A stretch of DNA of 64,000 nt, taken from assembly GCA_041392785.1 (NCBI GenBank), contig JAWKLK010000003.1:248001-312000 (forward strand). The letters run 5' to 3'. Within the stretch, counting starts at the first letter, position 1. Every line of letters starts with the position of its first letter. The notes under the pieces are model-generated. The model saw only the letters and a program-made list of their open reading frames with translations, had not been told where the DNA came from and searched no databases. The stretch comes from OLB9 sp041392785 (GTDB taxonomy: Bacteria; Bacteroidota; Bacteroidia; Chitinophagales; Saprospiraceae). Made by a program: the position numbers and the translations under genes. Positions 33,942-43,073 of the stretch are shown here, piece by piece.

Positions 33942-35903
33942 ATGAAGCAGAAATCACCTCAATATTCACAAATTACGCCAAAAGAATCCAGCCTGTTACA
34001 TTTGGGATTGCAAGAATCTAGAGCAATGTGGCTCTTATTCTTAGTCGGAGTGTTCATTTATCTTAATACACTTTTTCATGCATTTACACAGGATGATGCC
34101 ATAGTTATCTATGACAACATGTATACTACTCAGGGAGTCAAAGGTCTCAAGGGTATTTTTACAAAAGATACTTTTTTCGGGTTCTTTAAAGTAGAAGGAA
34201 AAGAAAAACTGGTCTCTGGTGGTAGATATCGTCCATTTACGCCTGCTATGTTTGCCATTGAATACCAATTAGCTGGTAAAAGTCCTTTTCTTGGGCATTT
34301 TATAAATATACTTTTGTATGGTTTTCTGGGTTTGATGACATACAAATTATTGATGCTATGGTTCAAGGATTTTCAAAATAAAGCCAAATTTGCAGCAATT
34401 GCATTGGTTAGTGCACTTGTATTCATTGTTCATCCTATCCATACCGAAGTAGTAGCGAATATCAAAGGAAGGGATGAAATAATGAGTATGTTCGGTAGTA
34501 TCATAGCTCTATATTACCTATTCAACTATGTAGATTTGAAAGAGAAAAAATACCTTTACATTAGCGCATTCCTGTTTTTTATTGCGCTTATGTCAAAAGA
34601 AAATGCTATTACCATTTTGCTTATAGCTCCAATTAGTCTGTATTTTTTTAGAAATAATTCTTTGGCATCATCATTCGGTAATTCAGCATATTTATGGATT
34701 CCAGCATTGATTTTTATCGCTATAAGAACGGCCGTTTTAGGGCTTGATTTCGGAGGTGCTCCAAATGAGCTGATGAATAATCCATTTCTTAAATGGAATG
34801 GCAGCACCTACGTCCCCTTCTCTCCATTGGAAAAAATGGCAACCACCATCTTTACACTTGGTAAATACGTAATGTTATTGTTTTTTCCGCATCCATTGAC
34901 GCATGACTATTATCCCAAATTTATTGAGATGATGCAATTCTCAAATTGGAAAGTATTACTGGCATTAGGACTATATGCCTCTATGACGATACTTGCTATC
35001 CGTGGATTTAAAGAAAAATCACTGATTTCATTTGGTATTTTGTGGTTTTTAATCACACTTTCCATTGTTTCTAATATTGTTTTTCCCATTGGTACTTTCA
35101 TGTCGGAGAGATTTATGTTTATGCCATCACTTGGGTTTGCCATAGGTATTACTTCGATTTTGTATTCATACCTAGGCGAAAAGGTGGGAACGTCAGCCTT
35201 TTATGGAGCTGTAATGATAATATGTGGTTTAATGATATTTAAAACTGTTACAAGAAATTCAGTTTGGAAAAATGATTTTACACTTTTTACAACAGATGTA
35301 AAAACCTCAAAAAATAGTGCCAAAGTGCTAAATGCTGCTGGAGGAGCTCTGACCAATGAAGCCTATAAAATGGAAAATTCTGCTGAAAAAACAACAATGC
35401 TTCAGCAAGCCATTCAATATCTTAATCAGGCAATAGTGATACATCCTACCTACAAAAACCCGTATCTTATTCTAGGAAATGCACATTATTATCTGTCAGA
35501 GTATGAAGCATCCATAAAAGCTTACCAGGAAGCATTGAAAATTGATCCATCATTTGAAGATGCTTCGACTAATCTTGCTATTGCTTTGCGCGATGCTGGA
35601 AGAGTAGCTGGAGAAAAAGAAAACAACCTTGTAAAAGCCGAGCAATATTTAATGCAATCGATTAAACTCACACCAAATGATATTGAGACAATGCGATTAT
35701 TAGGAATTGTAAATGGTTTGAAAGGAGATCACAGTACCGCTATCACCTATTTTGAAAAAGTTGTTAAAACAGATCCAAAAAATGCTTCTTCTTATCTCAA
35801 TCTTGGTGCTGCCTACAGAAATTCCGGTGACCTAATAAAAGCACAAGAAAACTTTCAGAAAGCACAGTCAATAGATCCCAATATTTTAAAAAATACACAA
35901 TAA
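33942..35903 (+). CDS. TMTC-like GT-C membrane protein with TPR tail
   Basis: This 653-aa protein has about ten membrane helices (from residue 29 to about 440) and a GT-C glycosyltransferase-like first loop with an acidic pair (FTQDDAIVIYDN). The block VHPIHTEVVANIKGRDE is the hallmark of TMTC/DUF1736 proteins, which include O-mannosyltransferases in animals. Periplasmic TPR units follow (about 480-650; NPYLILGNAHYYLSEYEASIKAYQEALKIDPS). It may glycosylate exported proteins with a lipid-linked sugar donor; the activity is not shown here. Confidence 0.7.
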   Translation: MKQKSPQYSQITPKESSLLHLGLQESRAMWLLFLVGVFIYLNTLFHAFTQDDAIVIYDNMYTTQGVKGLKGIFTKDTFFGFFKVEGKEKLVSGGRYRPFTPAMFAIEYQLAGKSPFLGHFINILLYGFLGLMTYKLLMLWFKDFQNKAKFAAIALVSALVFIVHPIHTEVVANIKGRDEIMSMFGSIIALYYLFNYVDLKEKKYLYISAFLFFIALMSKENAITILLIAPISLYFFRNNSLASSFGNSAYLWIPALIFIAIRTAVLGLDFGGAPNELMNNPFLKWNGSTYVPFSPLEKMATTIFTLGKYVMLLFFPHPLTHDYYPKFIEMMQFSNWKVLLALGLYASMTILAIRGFKEKSLISFGILWFLITLSIVSNIVFPIGTFMSERFMFMPSLGFAIGITSILYSYLGEKVGTSAFYGAVMIICGLMIFKTVTRNSVWKNDFTLFTTDVKTSKNSAKVLNAAGGALTNEAYKMENSAEKTTMLQQAIQYLNQAIVIHPTYKNPYLILGNAHYYLSEYEASIKAYQEALKIDPSFEDASTNLAIALRDAGRVAGEKENNLVKAEQYLMQSIKLTPNDIETMRLLGIVNGLKGDHSTAITYFEKVVKTDPKNASSYLNLGAAYRNSGDLIKAQENFQKAQSIDPNILKNTQ

Positions 35904-36040
35904 GTCTGAATCAAAATCGTATATTTTATATGTTTTTTATACAATATTTTTGTAGCCATGAGTGAATTTCTATGTCTAAATACGTAAAATCTTACTTCAT
36001 CATTTGATTCTTTATAGAGTTCATTTTCATATTAGTAATT

Positions 36041-38986
36041 TTGAATATATATAAATTTATAAATAATAGATCATTATTCTTTAGTATTGTAGTCATAGGA
36101 ATTATGATTTGTAATCATCAAATTTCCATTGGGCAAAGTTATACAGAAAGACAAGATGCTTGGGTATACAGTGTTTTGAATAATATGTCTTTGGACCAGA
36201 AGATAGGTCAAATTTTTATGATTAGAGCATATTCAAAAGGAGATGTAGCTGAAGAAAAAGCTATAAAAAATATCATTAGGAAATATCACATTGGCGGTTT
36301 ATGTTTTTTTCAAGGATCTCCTGTTGACCAAGCTATATTGACAAATGAATACCAATCCACATCAAGACTGCCTATGCTCATAGGTTTGGATGCTGAGTGG
36401 GGTTTAGGTATGCGTTTTGAGGAGGAATGTTTTTCCTTTCCAAACCAACTTCTCATGGGAGCTAGTCGAAATGACAATATCATTTTTGAAATAGGAAAAG
36501 AAATAGGCAGACAATGCAAGCGTATAGGTGTAAATATCAATTTTGCCCCAGTAGTTGATATCAATAACAACCCTAAAAATCCTGTCATTTTCGATAGATC
36601 ATTCGGTGAATCCGCTGAGGAAGTTACAAAAAAGGCTAGTAGATTTGTGCAAGGTCTTGAATCTGAAGGGGTGATGTCTTGTGTCAAACATTTTCCTGGT
36701 CATGGTGATACAGATACAGACTCGCATCATTCATTGCCATATTTATATCATAGTATAGACAGACTTGAGTCAGTCGAATTGAGACCATTTAGATCCCTTC
36801 TTACAGCTGATGCATCAAGTGTGATGGTTGGTCATTTGCATGTACCTTCCATTGATGCTAGACGAAATAGACCTACCAGTTTGTCTGCCAATGCCGTTCG
36901 TATTTTGAGGGAAGACATCGGTTTTGATGGCTTGGTCATCACTGATGCTATGGATATGAAGGCCATCACTCACCACTGGAAGAACGGAGCAGGAGAAGTG
37001 GAGGCATTTATAGCAGGAAATGACATTATCCTCCTCCCACAAGATGTCAAGGTAGCCATTCAAGCAATAAAAAATGCTATTGCATCCGGTAAAATAAGTG
37101 AAGAAAGATTGAATCAAAGTGTAATCCGTATTTTAAAAGCCAAATTTAAAGTTGGACTCACCTACACACCAAAAATCGATATCAATGGATTGACAAATGA
37201 TATTAATAGCAAAGTTGCCAATGGATTGAGTGAACAAATAATTGAGTCTTCGATTACTCTAGTCAAAGATGACGATAATTTAATTCCAATTCGACAAATT
37301 GACCATAGAAATTTTGCAGTACTTAGCGTAAATGCTGGTCAAAAGTCAAAGTTCCAAGAAAGAATAAACAGTTATAGCGATATTAGACATTATCAGATGG
37401 TCGGGAATAAAACGGCTGCTGATTATCAACAAATGCTTAGTACCCTGACTCAATTTCACCATGTTATTGTAGGTGTACACACATCTGGAAAATTATATAA
37501 TTTTAAAAAAGAAGTCCCAGAAGAATTTTTGAATTTTCTTCAAAAATTACAATCCAAAGTAAGTACCACAATTGTTGTCTTCGGTAGTCCCTATGTCCTT
37601 ACAAAATTTGATTTTGCTAAATCACTTATACTCAGCTATGACAATACTGAATCTTCTCAAGATATAACGGCTCAAGCAATTTTTGGTGCTATTGATATTC
37701 TTGGAAAATTACCTGTCACAGTGTCAAGTACATACACAATCGGACAAGGTATCGACAGACAAGGACTTAAGAGATTGGGATACGCCACACCTGAACGAGT
37801 AGGAATGTCTTCCCAAAAGCTATTATCAATTGATTCTGTGATGTCTGAAGTCATAGCATCAAAAGCGGCTCCAGGTGGTCAAGTGCTCATAGCAAAAAAT
37901 GGAAAAATTGTTTTCAACAAGAACTATGGAATGACCTATCCAAATGGTAGGAAGGTCACATCTGATATCCTTTATGATGTCGCTTCACTCACAAAAGTAC
38001 TTTCCACCACTCTCGCTACAATGACACTTTATGATGAAGGCAAAATAGACATTACCCAACCTTTAAAAAGGTATCTACCCAATATTGATACTACAAATAA
38101 AGCTGATTTGATCATCCAAGATATAATGGCCCACCATGGAAAACTTATGCCTTGGATTGCATTTTATGAAAACACCATCGATCACAAAATAAAGTTTGGT
38201 TATAATCCAGTATATTACAGTGGATTTTTACATGAAGATTATAGAATTCCTGTTGCTAAGGGTATGTTTATGAGAGCAGATTATCGCGACACCATGTGGC
38301 AACAAATCTTGGAAAGTCCTTTGAGAACAAGTAACTCTTATCGGTATAGTGATTTAGGTTTCTACATTATGCAGCGCATAGTAGAAAGTGAAAGTAGAAC
38401 GAAATTAGACCTGTTCTGTAAATCTATGTTTTATGAACCCCTGAATCTCAAACACACCTTGTTCAAACCCCTTGATCACTATCCTGCTCAACAAATAGCA
38501 CCTACAAACATCGATAATTATTGGCGAAATCAAATTATTGTAGGGCATGTGCATGATATGGGAAGTGCCATGCTAGGAGGTGTAGGAGGACATGCAGGAT
38601 TATTCTCTAATGCATCTGATGTAGCAGTCATCATGCAAATGTTGCTCAATAAAGGAGAATATGGAGGTCAAAGATTTATTTCTCCACAGACAGTTGAATT
38701 ATTTACCTCTCGCCACATTCTATCCACACGACGAGGAATTGGTTTTGATATGAAAGAGCTTGACTCTGGAAAAACCATGAATATGTCTGAACTTGCTTCA
38801 TCTTCCACCTTTGGACATACAGGATTTACAGGTACAGCGGCATTTGCTGATCCTGAATCACAACTGACTTTTGTCTTTATGAGCAACCGCACCTACCCTG
38901 ATGATAGTAACAATCTATTGATAAATAAAGATATCAGAAAAAATATTCATACGATCTTGTACAAGGCGATGACTTCTCGACCTTAA
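36041..38986 (+). CDS. GH3 beta-N-acetylhexosaminidase fused to a beta-lactamase-fold domain
   Basis: This 981-aa secreted protein has a signal peptide ending near SIGQ (residue 32). The NagZ-like GH3 domain shows KHFPGHGDTDTDSHHS (K216-H221) and nucleophile Asp in ITDAMD (D302). A GH3 C-terminal alpha/beta domain spans about 400-570, then a serine beta-lactamase/PBP-like domain (about 590-975) has SLTK (S649-K652), YSD (Y769) and HTG (H926). It probably acts on peptidoglycan fragments. The start is TTG, which preserves the signal peptide. A TAnnTTTG match overlaps this codon, so the start is not certain. Confidence 0.85.
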   Translation: MNIYKFINNRSLFFSIVVIGIMICNHQISIGQSYTERQDAWVYSVLNNMSLDQKIGQIFMIRAYSKGDVAEEKAIKNIIRKYHIGGLCFFQGSPVDQAILTNEYQSTSRLPMLIGLDAEWGLGMRFEEECFSFPNQLLMGASRNDNIIFEIGKEIGRQCKRIGVNINFAPVVDINNNPKNPVIFDRSFGESAEEVTKKASRFVQGLESEGVMSCVKHFPGHGDTDTDSHHSLPYLYHSIDRLESVELRPFRSLLTADASSVMVGHLHVPSIDARRNRPTSLSANAVRILREDIGFDGLVITDAMDMKAITHHWKNGAGEVEAFIAGNDIILLPQDVKVAIQAIKNAIASGKISEERLNQSVIRILKAKFKVGLTYTPKIDINGLTNDINSKVANGLSEQIIESSITLVKDDDNLIPIRQIDHRNFAVLSVNAGQKSKFQERINSYSDIRHYQMVGNKTAADYQQMLSTLTQFHHVIVGVHTSGKLYNFKKEVPEEFLNFLQKLQSKVSTTIVVFGSPYVLTKFDFAKSLILSYDNTESSQDITAQAIFGAIDILGKLPVTVSSTYTIGQGIDRQGLKRLGYATPERVGMSSQKLLSIDSVMSEVIASKAAPGGQVLIAKNGKIVFNKNYGMTYPNGRKVTSDILYDVASLTKVLSTTLATMTLYDEGKIDITQPLKRYLPNIDTTNKADLIIQDIMAHHGKLMPWIAFYENTIDHKIKFGYNPVYYSGFLHEDYRIPVAKGMFMRADYRDTMWQQILESPLRTSNSYRYSDLGFYIMQRIVESESRTKLDLFCKSMFYEPLNLKHTLFKPLDHYPAQQIAPTNIDNYWRNQIIVGHVHDMGSAMLGGVGGHAGLFSNASDVAVIMQMLLNKGEYGGQRFISPQTVELFTSRHILSTRRGIGFDMKELDSGKTMNMSELASSSTFGHTGFTGTAAFADPESQLTFVFMSNRTYPDDSNNLLINKDIRKNIHTILYKAMTSRP

Positions 38987-39108
38987 ATTTGATATTCAAT
39001 CGTCTAGGATAAGCGCTTAATGTTTTATTTTCTGGAGTTGAATCCCAAAATGGGAAAATTCTATAAATCTTCGCCGCATCGCGATATTACTTAGCAATGA
39101 AATAGATT

Positions 39109-41019
39109 TTATACTTCCGCTTCTTGCGGCTGCAAATCTATGACCTCATTTTCCACAGCGATTTCATCTAACTCAACTTTCAGATTCTCAATAATAAATT
39201 CTTGTCTTTCAGGTGTATTCTTACCCATATAATAGGACAATAAATCTTCTATTTTTGTTTTTTCGCCCAGTATCACTGGTTCTAATCGAATGTTAACACC
39301 AATAAAGTCTTCAAACTCCTGTGGAGAAATTTCACCTAATCCTTTAAATCGTGTGATTTCAGCTTTGCCACGTAATTTTTGGATAGCTTCTTGCTTTTCA
39401 CTTTCGCTATAACAATAATATGTCCTTTGCTTGTCTCTTACTCTAAATAGAGGTGTATCAAGAATATACAAATGTCCTGCCTTCACCAAATCAGGAAAAA
39501 ACTGTAAGAAAAATGTAAGTAGTAACAACCTAATATGCATTCCATCCACATCCGCATCCGTAGCAATAACTACACGATTGTAACGAAGATTATCTATTCC
39601 ATCCTCGATGTCAAGTGCATGTTGTAGTAAGTTGAGTTCTTCATTTTGGTATACTACTTTTTTTGTCATCCCATAGCAGTTCAAAGGTTTTCCACGCAAG
39701 CTGAATACCGCTTGGGTTTGTACATTTCTTGCTTTCGTGATCGATCCACTCGCTGAATCCCCTTCTGTAATAAATATAGTTGTTTCTAATTTTAACTCAT
39801 CCTCAATTTTCCTTCCATCTGTCAAGTGTGCTCTACAATCTCTCAGCTTTTTATTATGAATATTGGCCTTCTTCGCTCGCTGATTAGCTATTTTCTTTAT
39901 ATCTGCAATATCTTTTCTTTCGCGTTCAGACTGCTGAATTTTTTTTAGTATAGCATCTGCTATATCCTTATTTCTTCTAAGATAATTATCTAATTGCGAT
40001 TTCAAAAAATCAATAACAAATGAACGCACTGTTGGAGCATTTTCAGGTGCCATATTAGTAGAACCAAGCTTGGTTTTTGTTTGAGACTCAAAAACAGGCT
40101 CTTCAACTTTGATACTGATAGCTCCAATAATAGATGTCTGTACATCCCTCGTATCAAATTGTTTGTTATAAAATTCACGCAAGGTCTTTACTATACCCTC
40201 TCTGAATGCTGCAAGATGCGTTCCCCCTTGCGTGGTATTTTGACCATTGACAAAGGAGTAATATTCTTCACCATATTGGGTTCCATGTGTAAGTGCTATT
40301 TCAATATCATCTCCAGTGAGATGAATAATGGGATATAACATGGACTCTTGGTCAATTTTTCTTTCCAATAAGTCCTTAAGTCCAAATTTTGATACAAATG
40401 TCTTCCCGTTATAATTGATCTTCAGCCCTGCATTGAGATATGCATAATTCCACAATTGGTTTTCTACATATTCATGCCTGTATTTGTAATTTTTAAAAAT
40501 GGAGTCATCGGCTATAAACTCTATATAAGTTCCATTTGACTCTTTAGTGGCAGTTATTTTATTGTCCTTTAATATATCTCCTTTGACAAATTCCACAATT
40601 TTTGCTTCACCATCTCGATAAGATTCTACTTTGAAATATGAAGAAAGTGCATTCACAGCTTTCGTACCTACACCATTGAGTCCTACTGACTTTTTAAATG
40701 CTTTTGAATCATATTTTCCACCAGTATTAATTTTGGAGACGCAGTCGATGACCTTACCCAATGGGATACCTCTTCCGTAATCTCGAATCTTAACTGTATT
40801 TTGATCTATTTTGATGTCAATATGCTTGCCATTTCCCATCACGAATTCATCAATAGAGTTATCGATGACTTCTTTTAACAAAATGTAGATACCATCATCA
40901 AGAGAAGATCCATCGCCCAATTTTCCGATGTACATACCTGGACGAAGTCGGATGTGCTCCTTCCAATCTAGACTCTTTATATTGTCTTCAGTATACTCAA
41001 AATTAAGTGTTTGACTCAT
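39109..41019 (-). CDS. parE: DNA topoisomerase IV subunit B
   Basis: This 636-aa type IIA topoisomerase ATPase subunit has GHKL motifs EVIDNSIDEF (about residues 50-59), DYGRGIP and GLNGVGTKAVNALS, then a TOPRIM domain with EGDSASG (about 417) and DADVDGMHIR (about 493). The tail is short, as in ParE rather than gram-negative GyrB. It decatenates chromosomes with ParC, which is not in view. A minus-strand -7 element lies about 95 bp upstream. The name refers to topoisomerase, not the ParE toxin. Confidence 0.88.
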   Translation of the reverse strand: MSQTLNFEYTEDNIKSLDWKEHIRLRPGMYIGKLGDGSSLDDGIYILLKEVIDNSIDEFVMGNGKHIDIKIDQNTVKIRDYGRGIPLGKVIDCVSKINTGGKYDSKAFKKSVGLNGVGTKAVNALSSYFKVESYRDGEAKIVEFVKGDILKDNKITATKESNGTYIEFIADDSIFKNYKYRHEYVENQLWNYAYLNAGLKINYNGKTFVSKFGLKDLLERKIDQESMLYPIIHLTGDDIEIALTHGTQYGEEYYSFVNGQNTTQGGTHLAAFREGIVKTLREFYNKQFDTRDVQTSIIGAISIKVEEPVFESQTKTKLGSTNMAPENAPTVRSFVIDFLKSQLDNYLRRNKDIADAILKKIQQSERERKDIADIKKIANQRAKKANIHNKKLRDCRAHLTDGRKIEDELKLETTIFITEGDSASGSITKARNVQTQAVFSLRGKPLNCYGMTKKVVYQNEELNLLQHALDIEDGIDNLRYNRVVIATDADVDGMHIRLLLLTFFLQFFPDLVKAGHLYILDTPLFRVRDKQRTYYCYSESEKQEAIQKLRGKAEITRFKGLGEISPQEFEDFIGVNIRLEPVILGEKTKIEDLLSYYMGKNTPERQEFIIENLKVELDEIAVENEVIDLQPQEAEV

Positions 41020-41113
41020 GTACGCTATCTTATTATTTGAAAGGATATGCTCTATTTATTGTCTCATTCAGGATAAATCTGATGTCAGCATATCATATTT
41101 ATTAAAAACAATG

Positions 41114-41121
41114 CAAATATA
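41114..41121 (-). promoter_or_regulatory. -7 promoter element of topoisomerase IV subunit B
   Basis: Minus-strand TATATTTG matches TAnnTTTG, about 95 bp upstream of the ATG and 30 bp from the insertion sequence's target duplication, so the insertion may have displaced further upstream control sequence. Confidence 0.4.
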
Positions 41122-41161
41122 TAAATAATTTACATTAAATCCATTACACGCAATGAATTTA

Positions 41162-41181
41162 GTGTGTATAACAAATTGCAC
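41162..41181 (+). repeat. Left terminal inverted repeat
   Basis: This 20-bp sequence is perfectly complementary to 42440-42459, with the duplicated target AATGAATTTA immediately to its left. Confidence 0.92.
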
Positions 41182-41244
41182 AAAAACAAAAAGAGCATTA
41201 AATTTGCGTCACCTGAGTATTATTAATCATTAAAAAACGAAAAG

Positions 41245-41448
41245 GTGGACACTAAAGATCAAATTTTAGAATCCATCCTGAGAAATGTTAGAACCGAGGT
41301 TAGTACATTTTTAGATCAAGAATCTGGAATTAAATGCCCCATTGAGTATGAGTTAAGGCTCATAGAAATGAGTAGGAGTTTCGCTAGAACGTTGCTTGTA
41401 CAATCACAGGGTAAAATACCAAAGAGTCGGAACTCAAAAAAAAAGTAA
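41245..41448 (+). CDS. IS ORF A (transposase N-terminal part)
   Basis: This 67-aa frame starts with GTG, is mostly helical, has a KCPIEYELRLIEMSRSFARTLL block and a basic tail, and ends at TAA right after the A-run. Alone it could act as a regulator or inhibitor. It becomes the N-terminus of the transposase through the frameshift at 41439-41445. Confidence 0.7.
   Translation: MDTKDQILESILRNVRTEVSTFLDQESGIKCPIEYELRLIEMSRSFARTLLVQSQGKIPKSRNSKKK
41439..41445 (+). promoter_or_regulatory. Programmed -1 frameshift site
   Basis: The heptamer A-AAA-AAG lies at the end of a nine-A run and is in the right phase for ORF A. TAA follows at once in that frame. After a -1 slip the frame continues without a stop into ORF B, giving about 398 residues. 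Confidence 0.75.
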
Positions 41449-42440
41449 ACACGTATTTTGGGAAATTGGAGATTAGGAAGGATCACGTTTTGTGCTTTGG
41501 TACTAAGAAGTTTGCCATAACGCGATGTTTACAAGTCTTACTTTGTTTATTGGGACAAAGTAAAGTTTTTGACGAGGCGAGTGAATTGCTTGAAAAGCTT
41601 GTAGGGCTTAACATAAGTGGTATGCAGATACAAAGAGTAAGTGAGTATTACGGATCACAACTCGACCCTGCCATAGAGCGAAATATAGAGCGTTGTATAC
41701 CGAAGCTTGACGGTGTAAAAAAAGATGAAGCAGTGTATGTGATGACCGATGGGAGTATGCTTCTGACGCGAGACGAAAAATGGAAAGAGACAAAACTTGC
41801 TAGGATATTTACAGACAATAACATATTGGAAGTAAGTAATACAAGGTCAGAAATTAAAAATTCGGTGTATGTAAGTCACATGGGCGGAGTAGAAGTGTTT
41901 TTACCAAAATTAGAAAGGCATTTATGCGATTATAAGAAAAAGGTAATAATAGGAGACGGGGCGAAATGGATATGGAAGTGGGCTGAAGATAATTATCCAG
42001 GGGCGACGCAAATTCTTGACTTTTTTCATGCTAAAGAGAAATTAGTAATCTTAATAAAGTTGTTTTTAAAAGAACAAGAGATGCAAAATTGGATTGACAT
42101 ACAATGTAAACTTTTGATGGAAGATAAGGTACATCAGGTGATAGAAAATATAAAAAGGCTCAGGTGTAAAAGCGAAGATGCAAGAGAAATAAAAGAAAAA
42201 ACCCTTCATTATTATGAGGAACATGAAGAAAGGATGTTCTATAAAACGTACAGGGACAGAGGATTATTAATAGGATCAGGCCCAATAGAAGCAGCACATA
42301 GGAGTGTATTACAAACACGAATGAAACTCTCTGGTCAAAAATGGAGTATAAAAGGTGCTGACGCTATAGCCAACCTGAGGTGCTTATACAAGAGCAATGC
42401 GTGGGGCATTCTAGAAAAATTTGTTAATGCCGCTGCTTAG
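41442..42440 (+). CDS. IS ORF B (DDE transposase catalytic part)
   Basis: The -1 frame is open from the slippery site to a TAG that touches the right inverted repeat. The catalytic core is visible: Asp in VMTDGSM, Asp in VIIGDGAKWIW followed by GATQILDFFHAKEKL, and Glu in LIGSGPIEAAHRSVLQTRMKLSG. A standalone TTG at 41466 exists, but the open -1 frame upstream of it favours frameshift expression of a fused protein. It should cut and join the 20-bp ends. Confidence 0.85.
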   Translation, partial: KVNTYFGKLEIRKDHVLCFGTKKFAITRCLQVLLCLLGQSKVFDEASELLEKLVGLNISGMQIQRVSEYYGSQLDPAIERNIERCIPKLDGVKKDEAVYVMTDGSMLLTRDEKWKETKLARIFTDNNILEVSNTRSEIKNSVYVSHMGGVEVFLPKLERHLCDYKKKVIIGDGAKWIWKWAEDNYPGATQILDFFHAKEKLVILIKLFLKEQEMQNWIDIQCKLLMEDKVHQVIENIKRLRCKSEDAREIKEKTLHYYEEHEERMFYKTYRDRGLLIGSGPIEAAHRSVLQTRMKLSGQKWSIKGADAIANLRCLYKSNAWGILEKFVNAAA

Positions 42441-42459
42441 TGCAATTTGTTATACACAC
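42440..42459 (-). repeat. Right terminal inverted repeat
   Basis: It is complementary to 41162-41181 over all 20 bases, and the target duplication copy follows at 42460-42469. Confidence 0.92.
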
Positions 42460-42825
42460 AATGAATTTACGAATCTTACGTAAACTGGATATGATAAGAA
42501 AAATTGCTGAATTTGCTTACTAAAGCTAGCGTAGATTGGATATAATAAATCCTAGTTTGCAGTTTCTATTCTTGTAAATCAGGACATTTAAAAAAGCAAA
42601 AGAAAAGCTTACAACTTTTTGAAAACTTTTCTTTTAATGCAACAGTCAAATCCCAATGAGTATTTATTTATCTTTATTATATTTCGAATTACTTGTAAAA
42701 TATTGAGACAAAGTGAGCTGGGTATAAATATATAATACACCCAACTCATCTATTGCTCATTCCGTAAAACCTAAAAATAAAAAGTACATTCTTTAACGCA
42801 CCAAAGTTGTATTTTAAATGAGGGC

Positions 42826-42905
42826 GGGATTATGGGCATCAGGCATATTAAAATCCTTTAATTACCAAAACTCAAAATTGCAATTACTCCGACGTCCATA
42901 ATCCC
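42826..42905. repeat. MITE-like element with inverted ends
   Basis: GGGATTATGG (42826-42835) is the exact reverse complement of CCATAATCCC (42896-42905). Further inward the arms continue to match with mostly transition differences over about 18 bp. The element is about 80 bp with no coding capacity. Confidence 0.5.
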
Positions 42906-43046
42906 CAACGCTTCAATATTTACATATCTATTATTATCAACATTTTGATATTACAAAGGTGCGGACATTCTCAAAGTCAAACATCACTGTAAACACCCAA
43001 TTTTAAAATTAGTGGTTTCCCCCAGTATATTGTGGGTATTATGGCC

Positions 43047-43054
43047 TAACTTTG
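43047..43054 (+). promoter_or_regulatory. -7 promoter element of the response regulator gene
   Basis: TAACTTTG matches TAnnTTTG, 19 bp before the ATG at 43074. Confidence 0.5.
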
Positions 43055-43073
43055 TATCCGTAAACACTATATT

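Larger units (their letters stand above)
41162..42459 (+). mobile_element. Complete insertion sequence, 1298 bp, ISKra4-like
   Basis: Perfect 20-bp terminal inverted repeats GTGTGTATAACAAATTGCAC (41162-41181; reverse complement 42440-42459) bound the element. The flanks carry a 10-bp target duplication AATGAATTTA (41152-41161 and 42460-42469). Inside are two overlapping transposase frames joined at a -1 slippery site. The intact ends and duplication indicate recent insertion. The family name is by resemblance (DDE with a GSGPIEAAHR motif) and could also be a related ISLre2-type group. Confidence 0.9.
42470..43073. other. Long gene-free region with two inverted repeats
   Basis: This gap of about 600 bp has no convincing frame. 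It carries a hairpin at 42714-42748 (TGAG-C-TGGGT with ACCCA-A-CTCA), a MITE-like inverted repeat pair at 42826-42905, and near its end the promoter of the response-regulator gene. Confidence 0.6.

Noticed and set aside
41245..42440. Insertion sequence as a frameshifted pseudogene
   Set aside because: The stop is directly after a correctly phased A-AAA-AAG heptamer, the -1 frame is fully open, and the ends are perfect, which favours programmed frameshifting.
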